From Zopfochytrium polystomum (taxonomy: Eukaryota; Chytridiomycota; Chytridiomycetes; Chytridiales; Chytridiaceae), in contig JAIVFJ010000106.1 in NCBI GenBank assembly GCA_025765615.1, positions 1 through 64,000 of the forward strand: DNA of 64,000 bases. The letters are read 5' to 3'. The first letter of the stretch is position 1. Each line of letters opens with the position of its first letter. The notes under the pieces were generated by a model. That model saw only the letters and a list, made by a program, of their open reading frames with translations. It did not search any database and was not told the origin of the DNA. Both the position numbers and the translations under genes were made by a program. This document shows positions 55,477 through 64,000 of this stretch, in pieces.

Positions 55477-57211
55477 TCAAAGCCGAGCGGCTTTTAAACG
55501 CTTCAAATCCTTGACAAATGACCGGAGGTCATCGACTAGCAGATCGGGAACCTCCAGGGCAGCAAAGTGGCCCCCGTCCTTCATTTTCGTATAACGTACC
55601 AGGTTGTGCTGGAACGAGCAAAGAACGAACGATAAAAAAAAGTTTTAGCCAGGAGCGATCGGCGCTTTTCCAAAGCACTCACGTTATATTGCAGCCACTC
55701 TTTGGCGGGTCGCGACAGCTCACGTGGGAAGATTGCGATTCCGGCGGGCTGCTTTACATGCGCTACAGCAGCAAGAGACGTGAGCGAATGATCCCAGGGT
55801 GGTTTTATACGCAAGACTTACTTAAATGCACCAGATTGAGCGGAGTCTCCTCTTTGTAGAGCCTGAACGAAGTTGCAATCGTCTCGGTGAACCAAAATAT
55901 GGAGACGATCGTGAGAATGTCGTCAATGAAAGCTCTAGTGCAAATGGAAATGAACGGTTAAGAGACGCAATTTAGTTCAGAAGGGAGGCGACTACGTACT
56001 CTTTTTTGTTAAATGAGGCCCACATTTTTTCGCCCAGCCAGGCGAGCAGTCCCGCGGGAGAATCGTTGAGCCCCACGCCCAGAGTATAAGGCTTCGTCCC
56101 TTGGATGCGGTAGTATCCCATTTCCTCTGCAGCCCACTTCTCAAGGTCTCGAAGGCTGTTAGCATCCTCTTTCGAGAGAACGAGGTCGTAGTTTAACGCC
56201 AAAAGTGGAATCTTTGGAAGATACGAAAGGCTTAGCGGCGGAACCGGTGAGAACGCCATGTTCAAGTGATAAGCTGTGTGAGGGATGGGGAAATGGAAGT
56301 GATACGAAGAGCGGTTCAATCCACGCGAGCGAGGCCGCTGATGCCAGGCAAACCTTTGCACCGTTCCGGATACATCAATGCCAAGGTTCTGGCGATGCCA
56401 GAGCCCCAGTCGCCGCCTTGGGCAATGAACGTCTTGTACCCGAGGATGGTCATCAGTTCCGCAAAGATGCTCGAAATATCCTTCAGGTTGAACTTTGGCT
56501 TCGTACACTTTGACGAGAACGCGTAGCCCGGGACAGACGGGACGACCACGTGGAACGCAGGAAGCGAGGGATCGGATGGCTCTGCGAGGGTGTCAATGAC
56601 CTTGTGGAACTCGTAGAACGAGCCTGGCGCGAGAAAATGACAGCCGTGTGCGTTAGCAGAATCCAACGAGGCCATTGGTGTTCCCCGGCCGCGATCGATT
56701 CACTGTAGCATACCAGGCCATCCGTGCGCTGCAATCAACGGAATCGCGTCAGGGCGGGGTGAAGGACGGTGGACAAAGTGTATCGTCAGGCCTTGGATGT
56801 CGACAGTAAACTGCGGCATCTTGTTAATGCGCTCTTCGTGATGGCGCCAGTCGTAATGGTTCGTCCATCGATCGAGCAGCATCAGGAGGTCTTTCCGAGG
56901 AATGCCTGATCGAGGAACCGGGTGGGGGAAGTAAGACGTGCGGGACAGAACAGGGTTTGAGGTCCCCGTCGCGCGTGGGTTGCATGGGTTGATGCGGCCA
57001 TCACCAAAAACCAACCTTGCTCGAATCCGGGGCCACCCCCAAAAGTGTGCGTCGACAGAGGGCGAGAAGAGCTCCCACCGCGTCCGCTGGTGTCGACCTC
57101 GTCGGACACGGAGTCGGGGACGCGGGCGGAGCGTAGGCGCGCCTTCAGGTCGTCGACGGCGCCATCGGGGATGTGGACTTTGAATGGCTGCGGCACGGGG
57201 GTGTGCGTCAT
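55477..57211 (-). CDS. Epoxide hydrolase, microsomal (EHN-domain) type
   Basis: Alpha/beta hydrolase that opens epoxides with water. The EHN N-terminal domain (PFKVHIPDGAVDDLKARLRS, then IPRKDLLMLLDRWTNHYDWR) precedes the hydrolase fold. HGWPG is the oxyanion-hole motif. FIAQGGDWGSGIARTLALMY has the nucleophilic Asp, and the cap includes LLALNYDLVLSKED and YYRIQGTKPYTLGVGLNDSP. The end DGGHFAALEVPDLLVDDLRS carries the catalytic His, with a TGA at 55477. About eight introns, and every join keeps phase. ATG 57211 is used; the in-frame codons upstream lack an ATG. Related fungal enzymes act on xenobiotic or fatty epoxides; the substrate here is unknown. Juvenile-hormone-type hydrolases share this layout. 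Confidence 0.9.
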
Positions 57212-57442
57212 TTCTGGCTCCACCCGGTGGTCGGATAAAAATTGCGCCGCGCAGCAAGCTCGCAGAACAGGTTGTGTCTGGTTTGTCTGTCCAACCCACG
57301 GGACCGTCCGCCATTTCTCACTCCACCGTGTCCGCTCGGCAAAACATCAAGCCGCTGCAACGCCCGGCCCAGAAAACACCCCGCCTCTCTCTGGAAGGTG
57401 GCAAAATATGTAGGATGAAGTGCTGCCAAAACACTGCCGAAG

Positions 57443-59075
57443 TTACTCTGCGTCAAGAAATGAGGATTGTGCCATCGCACCGTAGTGTGCTCGGTCATCC
57501 TCTTCAAGCATGGAAAATTGAGACTTGAGCAGGCTTGTTATCTCGGAGGCTGTCATGTCCGGGTTCTGCGAAAACGCAATTTTTTGCCTTTAGCTTTGGC
57601 GCAACGGTACTGAGATGCTGATCCAACCTGCTTTCGAAGTTCTGGTCTCCACTCCTTTGCGTACATGCCATATGCCGTTGCTGGCCCCGCGGCAGTCTTC
57701 CGACGCTTTGCTTGTTGTTCGTGAACGCGCTCCTCTTCTCCGGCATTGTCGCCTTCCTCATCGCTTTCGACTGTCAAGTTGACAGCAGATGCTTTGCGAA
57801 CCAGCCGCCTCCGACGTGGGTCTTGTATCTTCTTCGCCGTTTTCGTCTCGCTCCGACGGCGTCTGTCGCTTCTTTGCTCGCCGCAACCGATCGCGCCGCT
57901 CCTCAACAAGTCTCTTTCGTTCCGCGTCGGTAATGCTCGAGGCAGCTGTCGCTTTCACCCGGCTCCTCAGCGAACGGCTCTCCAAAGACGACGTCGCGAC
58001 AGCGCTCAAGCTGCTTCCGAGCTCCGACCCACCGCCGCCTCGCTGCGCATCATCCCGCTCGGAGCCGCCCGCATCGAGGCTCACGCTGCTGCCGCGCTCG
58101 CGCCGCGACGAGGCATCCGTCTTCCTCTTCCGGCCCGCCGCCGGCTTTCTCCCCGCCGCCGCCGCCCCGTCCGCGCCGCCCCCTCGCCTGCCGCTCGCAG
58201 CCGATGCGCCCGCATCCCCCACCGGCCGCAGCTCGGCCCCAGATCCGCCGCTGCCGTACGTCTCGTCCATCCACGCGCGGACGGCCGCCGCGTCGTCGTC
58301 GTCAAAAGCCCCCTAGATCGTCCGACTCGTCCGAGAACGCGGCGAACCCGGCTCCCGCGTCCCGCCACCGCCGCGACCTCGCCGATGCCGCCGCCGCCGC
58401 CGCGCCGCGGTTCCCGTGGCTGTCGCCGGCGTCCTCGCCCTCGTCGTCGGTCCACCGCTCGGGCGGCGGCGCGTCGGGCTCCAGGGTCGTCCCGCTCGGC
58501 AGGGAGCGCGGCGGCTCTGCTGACTGCTGGTTCGCCTGCGGGATCGTTGCTGCCGTCGCTGCCGCCGCCTCCACCGCTGCCGCCGCCACCGCCGTCGTCG
58601 CGGATGCGGAAGCGCACGGGGAACTGGTCGATCAGCAGAGTGACGACGTCGCCATCCTTGATCTGCACGAGCTGGGATTTCGGCAGATCGCTGGTGCCGT
58701 TGAGCCGAGATGGATTGACGCCATTCTAGGGAGTTCATAGGGGCGGGGGGAAGGGAAGAGAGCGAGCATAAAAATCGGAATCGGGGTTGGGGTTGACGGT
58801 GGAGGTGTGTGTTGGCGGTGTACCCTCACGACGGTGACAGTCCGCGCCAAGAGGTCGACGGTGCACGTCACTTGCTTCCTGCTGACTCTGCAAAACAGCC
58901 AGGTTGTGGGGTTGAGACGGAGCTAAGCCGATCCCGGCAACACCCAGAAAGACCAAAGAGTTGCTCTCCGTACTGGTTACTGGAGATGCCTTGCCACTGT
59001 CGGCCCAGGACGTGCGTGCCGCTCGTGAGGACAACCGGCTCCGAGCCTTCTAGTGTTGCTGTGACTTGGAACATT
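57443..59075 (-). CDS. FHA-domain plus C-terminal HMG-box protein
   Basis: A probable nuclear phosphothreonine reader and DNA-binding protein. The FHA domain starts at MFQVTATLEGSEPVVLTSG with HVLGR. It then has SRKQVTCTVDLLARTVTVV (the SR-x-(Q/H) signature) and NGVNPSRLNG, the PNKP/aprataxin/APLF-like loop, closing with IKDGDVVTLLIDQFPVRFRI. A long low-complexity Gly/Ala/Arg/Glu linker in very GC-rich DNA follows. The C-terminus TAYGMYAKEWRPELRKQ, joined over an intron to NPDMTASEITSLLKSQFSML and DDRAHYGAMA, has the helix pattern of an HMG box. One-base skips are needed in 58570-58602, at the T4 run 58304-58307, and in or near 57800-57880. The linker frame is therefore tentative. It ends at 57443. 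Confidence 0.72.
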
Positions 59076-59652
59076 TTTGGCTCATTGGGTGGCACCAAGC
59101 TCGTTCGCTACGTCGACATTTGCCGTGCTACTCAAAATTGACCGTGCATCTGAAGCGAACGATGTGGTGTGGTGTTCCGAAAGGATTCGGACGGCAATGT
59201 GTCCGACAATCCGTCCGGCGTGCATCAGTAAAAAATTCCTCAGCAGTTGGGTGGAGACGCGCCAAACATTGGTCAATTTCCGATTGCGGTCGCTCCTTAA
59301 AGTTCACGTATTACAAATAGTGTTTGGTTATGCAACGCCAAAGTATCAACCGTAACATGGAGGTGGACAAATGCGTTTGCGTCCAACTCCAATGCCTCGG
59401 AACTGTGGGTGCCGTTTTTGGCAACTCCGCGGCTCAAATCCGCCGCGGTTGTCTCCCTGCCAGAAGTTGAAAGAAGAAATCCGCGGTTCTTCCAGAAGTC
59501 ACAAGACCTATCCAAGACCTATCGAGTGGAGCCACCAGGACCCATTTGGATGTCCGCGAATCGCCACCGGGGGCGGCAGAGAAAGTTATAAAGAGGCGGC
59601 GCAATCTCCAGTCTCCCAGAAGCACATCGAGAAAGAAAAAACGATCAGAGAG
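59076..59652. other. Intergenic between divergent FHA/HMG and ALDH genes
   Basis: Two consecutive minus-strand ORFs (59297-59515 and 59082-59276) have protein-like composition but no recognised family and different frames. The plus strand shows no TATA box near the ALDH start. No call made. Confidence 0.35.
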
Positions 59653-61463
59653 ATGGCCGCCAACACCACGTTCGACCGGTCGACTCACGTCAAAGTCCAG
59701 TACCAGGGACGCACATTCGAGCTCCCCACCGGACTGTTCATCAACAACACCTTTGTGCCGTCAATCGCAGGCAAGAAGTTTGCCACGGTAAGCCCCCCTT
59801 CGGGCGCCACGATCTTCTCGTCTAAATATTGGTAACAGCACGACCCTGCATCGGGCAAGGTGCTTTGCGAAGTCTACGAGGCCTTCAAGGAGGATGTGTG
59901 AGTATTTGCGGACTGGGTCTCTCTGTGTTTGTTCGCCGCCCGTTGACCTGTCTTGCCTACGAATTAACAGCGATGTCGCGGTGGCGGCTGCCCACAAGGG
60001 CTTCGAAGTCTGGTCCGCATACGAGCCACGGCAGCGCGCGGTTATCATCAACCGGTTTGCTGACCTGATGGAAAAGAACCTCAACCTTCTCGGTAAGTCT
60101 ACTGTACACTATATAAACGCAGACCGTAACTTTCTGCATCCAACACGTCCTTCCGTCGCACCGATCACCCCAAACGCACCAGCCGAAATCGAATCCATGG
60201 ACAACGGCAAGCCCGTGACCCTCGCCACGGCGGTCGACCTCAACGGGACGATCAACTGCTACCGCTACCAAGCAGGGTGGGCCGACAAGCACCTCGACGG
60301 CAAGGTCGTGGACATCGGGTCTGCCGACCGGTTCGCGTACACGCGCGCGGAGCCCTACGGCGTATGCGGGCTGATCGTGCCGTGGAACTTTCCCCTCAAC
60401 ATTGCGGCGTGGAAGCTGGCGCCGGCGCTGGCCATGGGGAACGCCGTGGTGCTCAAGACCAGCGAGAAAACCCCGCTGTCGATGCTCAAGATTTGCGAGC
60501 TCATCGTCGAGGCCGGGTTCCCGCCGGGCGTCGTCAATGTGCTGTCTGGGTACGGGCCTACCGGTAAGGAGGAACAATCTTTTTTTGAAGGCATAAGTCG
60601 AGCTAACTATTCCTTCGTTCTCGTCCTACCATTCGCCTCATCCATCCCGCAACCTAGCCGGCGACGCAATCGCGCGACACATGGAAATCTCCAAAGTATC
60701 CTTCACCGGCTCGACGGCGACTGGACGCAAGATCCTAATCGCGGCGGCCGAGTCGAACCTCAAAAAGGTCTCACTCGAGCTGGGCGGCAAGTCGCCCAGC
60801 ATCGTGTTCGACGACGCGGACATGGACCGGGCGGTAGCCGCGGCGGTGATGGGGTTCACGTTCAACCAAGGGCAAGTGTGCTGCGGGGGCACGCGCCTGT
60901 TTGTGCAAGAGGGGATCTACGACGCGTTCGTTGCCAAGCTGCGCGGCGCGGTCGCGGCGCTGCAGGTCGGGCACGGGTTCGAGGCGACGTCGCACATGGG
61001 CCCGCTGGTCGACAAGCTGCAGTTTGACCGTGTGCTGTCGTACATCAAGCACGGGCAGGACGAGGGGGCGACACTGCTGCACGGCGGGTCGCAGGTCGGG
61101 AAGGAAGGGTACTTGGTCGAGCCGACGGTGTTTACGGACGTCAAGGACGACATGAAGATTGCGAGGGAGGAGATTTTCGGGCCTGTCGTGGTCGTGATGA
61201 AGTTCAAGACGGTCGAGGAGGTGGTGCGGCGCGCTAACGACACCCCGTATGGCCTCGCGGCGTCGGTTCATACCAAGAGCTTGAAGACCGCGCACCAGGT
61301 TGCGCACAAGCTGCAGGCCGGCACGGTGTGGGTGAACACCCATAATATGGTGGAGGTGCAGACTCCGTTTGGTGGGTACAAGCAGAGCGGCGTGGGTCGC
61401 GAAAACGGCGAGTACGCGCTGCGGGAGTACACCCAGATCAAGGCTGTCCTGATGGATTTGTGA
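59653..61463 (+). CDS. NAD(P)-dependent aldehyde dehydrogenase (ALDH1/2 class)
   Basis: Oxidises aldehydes to carboxylic acids. From ATG 59653, four exons give FELPTGLFINNTFVPSIAGK, DPASGKVLCEVYEA, VWSAYEPRQRAVIINRFADL and ESMDNGKPVTLATAVDLNGT. The oxyanion/cofactor block GLIVPWNFPLNIAAWKLAPA and the Rossmann GSTATGR (VSFTGSTATGRKIL) follow. The general base is in LELGGKSPSIVFDDADMD, the catalytic Cys in NQGQVCCGGTRLFVQEGIYD, and EEIFGPVVVVMKFKTVEEV, VWVNTHNMVEVQTPFGGYKQ and SGVGRENGEYALREYTQIK complete the fold. Length is about 500 residues as expected. No targeting peptide is evident, which suggests the cytosolic form. Frames are intact. Confidence 0.94.
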
Positions 61464-62614
61464 GAAAGAAATAGCGATTAAGTAAATAAACCTTTGTTTC
61501 CTGAACTGTGCGCTGCCCGTTAAGAGTTCCGGGATTCGGCCTCTTTTCGATGCCTTTTTGTGAGAAGAACTGAATTTTAAGCACCCACTACAATCTGAGG
61601 ACTCTAATGGTGCATGATGTTGTCCGCATGCAAGCTTTTCTCACGGGATGGTGCGCTCATTTAACGGGGCTGTGTCACAATTTTTTGTTTCTCCGTGTTC
61701 GGAGCGTGCATTGAATTTGTCAGGAAAGTTCGAACTGGCGTCGTCGTCATCGAACAACCCCTTTGCGAACACACACCCTGCCTCCAGGATTGCTAGAACT
61801 AAACTTCCCACAAAAATGCCATCTGCTGATCAAGATAATACAAAAGCTGCACTAATTAAATCGAAACCATTACGAATGTTGGCTGCTTTTGACTTCTTCC
61901 AACACGTGGCTCTAAATGGGTCGGTGGTGACTAAGAGAGCACCTCAGTAGTAGGGGAAAATCCAGAGCCACAACTGTCAATACAGTGCGTCTATTTTTGC
62001 ATGAACTGTGAAGACAGCGCCTTGAGATTGAAGCCGAGGCCAAGGCGGCTCCAAAGGTGCTGATTCGGCGACGGCGAAGCAGGAGGGGGAGGAAAAGGAA
62101 GAACGGAGAACCCTTTCCATGCATGATACCTTCTCTTCCTACGTACAGCAACTAGTGCCCAGCGATCCAATCCCTTTCTCACTTGCGTGAGTGCTTTGAC
62201 CAGCTTGACCACTCCGCTGCTTGCCTGGCATCGCGCTCGTCCCTGCCATATTTGCTTTTTTTGTTTTGTATTTATTTTTTTTTTTTTTTGTTTGTTTGTT
62301 TGTTTGTTTGTTGTTTGTTGTTGATCCCGGCGCACGTGCGTGTGACTTTTTGATTTCGCGGCTTGTTTGTCTCGAACACTTACTTATAAGTTGCAAACGA
62401 ACGGTCTGGAACATTCTGGACAGGGGAAAGGGGCGCCGGGACACGTGCGAAGCCCCCGACCCAGAGGCTGTATAAAAAGCCTGGTGTCTCCCCCCCAAAA
62501 GGACGCAACAGTCTCATACTTGGTATTGCTCTCTACACCCCCCCCCTCTACCCACACACACTGCACGAAAAAAGACTAGAAACAAAACCCTCACACACAC
62601 CCACACACACAAGA
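61464..62614. other. Intergenic region and Hsp70 upstream region
   Basis: No gene recognised in 61464-62300; small ORFs lack family features. A T-run and (TTTG)n microsatellite occupy about 62276-62318. The last 250 bp is the Hsp70 promoter and 5' UTR with pyrimidine runs (CCCCCCC at 62538-62546 region). Confidence 0.5.
62404..62478 (+). promoter_or_regulatory. Hsp70 promoter: heat-shock element and TATA box
   Basis: At 62404-62421 GAA (62409-62411), TTC (62414-62416) and GAC (62419-62421) are spaced 5 bp apart, preceded by TCT at 62405. This is a three-unit HSE with one imperfect unit. TATAAAAA lies at 62471-62478, 137 bp upstream of the ATG at 62615. The layout mirrors the LTR promoters at 14 kb. 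Confidence 0.75.
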
Positions 62615-64000
62615 ATGTCCTCCACTAGCACGGCTGTCGGAATCGACCTTGGCACCACGTACTCATGCGTAGGTGTCTGGCAAAACGAAAGAGGTATGTT
62701 TGCCCACCATCCGTTCCCTTTGGCATCCCAACTCACCCAATGCCCTCCTCCGTTTCAATCACAGTTGAAATCATTGCGAACGATCAGGGGAACCGGACAA
62801 CCCCATCCTACGTCGCCTTCACCGACACCGAGCGGCTGATTGGCGATGCCGCCAAGAACCAAGTCGCAATGAACCCCACCAACACCGTATTTGACGCCAA
62901 GCGGCTCATTGGCCGACGGTTTGCCGACCCTGAGGTGCAGTCGGACATGAAGCACTGGTCATACAAGGTCGTCGACCGGAACGGGAAGCCTGTCATTCAA
63001 GTTGAGTACAAGGGCGAAAAGAAGCTATTCACTCCCGAAGAGATCTCGTCAATGGTCCTGCTCAAGATGAAGGAGACCGCAGAAGCTTACCTCGGCACCA
63101 ACGTCACCAACGCCGTAGTCACCGTCCCTGCATACTTTAACGACTCGCAGCGGCAGGCAACCAAGGACGCCGGTGTCATTGCCGGCCTCAACGTCCTTCG
63201 CATCATCAACGAGCCAACAGCAGCAGCAATCGCCTATGGCCTCGACAAGCAGCACAAGGGCGAGAAGAACGTCCTCATTTTTGATCTCGGCGGCGGAACC
63301 TTCGACGTTTCGCTGCTCACCATTGAAGAAGGCGTTTTCGAAGTCAAAGCCACCGCGGGTGATACGCACCTCGGAGGCGAAGATTTCGACAACAGACTTG
63401 TTGAGCACTTCATCCAAGAGTTCAAGCGCAAATTCAAAAAAGACCTCTCCACCAACCTCCGTGCTGTCCGACGGCTGCGAACCGCGTGCGAGCGCGCCAA
63501 GCGCACCCTGTCAGGCTCGGCTCAAGCTTCGATCGAAATCGACTCACTTTACGAAGGCATCGACTTCTACTCGTCCATCACCCGTGCACGCTTCGAAGAA
63601 CTCTGCCAGGACCTCTTCCGCTCGACGCTTGAGCCCGTCGAGAAGGTGCTTCGCGACGCCAAGATGGACAAGAGCGCAGTGCACGACATTGTCCTCGTCG
63701 GCGGCTCGACCCGCATCCCGCGCGTGCAGAAGTTGGTGTCGGACTTTTTCAACGGCAAGGAGCTGAACAAGTCGATCAACCCCGACGAGGCCGTCGCGTA
63801 TGGCGCAGCAGTGCAGGCAGCCATCCTTTCTGGCGTCAACTCTGAGAAAACAAAAGACGTCCTGCTCATCGACGTGACGCCCCTTTCGCTTGGAATTGAG
63901 ACGGCCGGCGGAGTGTTTACGCCCATCATCAAGCGCGGCACGCAGATCCCTGCGCGCAAGTCAGAAACGTTCTCGACGTACGCGGACAACCAGCCAGGCG
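62615..64000 (+). CDS. HSP70: Cytosolic Hsp70 chaperone (SSA type), 3' end beyond window
   Basis: ATP-driven folding chaperone. [20 protein letters not shown] starts the ATPase domain (phosphate-1 loop). One short intron (about 62693-62763) follows NER, an early intron. Then come [136 protein letters not shown] and the linker [19 protein letters not shown]. The lack of a signal or transit peptide and the GLDK rather than ER or mitochondrial signatures indicate the cytosolic form. The window ends early in the substrate-binding domain. Frame is intact. Confidence 0.96.

Overview
The window looks like nuclear DNA of a flagellated (zoosporic) fungus, most likely a chytrid. Genes are dense and intron-rich, with mostly short introns (about 46-100 bp), GT-AG plus two GC-AG introns, and GC-rich third positions in many exons. 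Fungal-type proteins (an NCS1 Fur-type permease, a DCG1-like racemase, a protease-B-type I9 inhibitor) sit beside SPATA17, a ciliary protein kept only by eukaryotes with motile flagella. The assignment to chytrids is inference.

Layout. 1-9.5 kb: a 4-coumarate-CoA-ligase-like enzyme (cut by the window start), a gene-poor stretch with an M28 peptidase relic, and importin beta. 10-13 kb: bestrophin-type channel and a mitochondrial hotdog thioesterase. 13-16 kb: an AT-rich island with two head-to-head LTRs, one a solo LTR with a perfect 5-bp target duplication. Both carry long, 5-bp-phased arrays of heat-shock elements and a TATA box. 16-24 kb: a lysine-methyltransferase-like gene, SPATA17, GEMIN2, a nuclear uS3m-like ribosomal protein and a secreted I9 inhibitor. 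23.7-31.7 kb: PIG-O/GPI13 and VPS51. 32-33 kb and 52-53.4 kb: two diverged copies of one dispersed gene family, possibly Crinkler-like. 34-39.7 kb: rhodanese/dual-specificity phosphatase, isochorismatase-like hydrolase, G-patch/zinc-finger protein. 39.9-44.2 kb: an internally deleted dienelactone-hydrolase relic, then an NCS1 permease and a hydantoin/allantoin-type racemase transcribed divergently from a promoter with three GATAAG sites. 44.3-51.5 kb: MON2. 53.6-64 kb: TAD2/ADAT2, two unassigned ORFs, an EHN-type epoxide hydrolase, an FHA+HMG-box protein, an aldehyde dehydrogenase, and the 5' two thirds of a cytosolic Hsp70 with its own HSE/TATA promoter.

Functional themes: Golgi/endosome traffic (VPS51, MON2), GPI-anchor synthesis, nuclear import and snRNP assembly (importin beta, Gemin2), nitrogen scavenging (permease plus racemase), and heat-shock control shared by Hsp70 and the LTRs.

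Quality note. Several conserved genes (importin beta, GPI13, isochorismatase, NCS1 permease, TAD2, FHA/HMG protein) can only be read through if one extra base is skipped at one to four places. Every such break that I can place is a +1 insertion. This most likely reflects insertion-type sequencing errors, so the CDS coordinates below span these breaks rather than implying pseudogenes.
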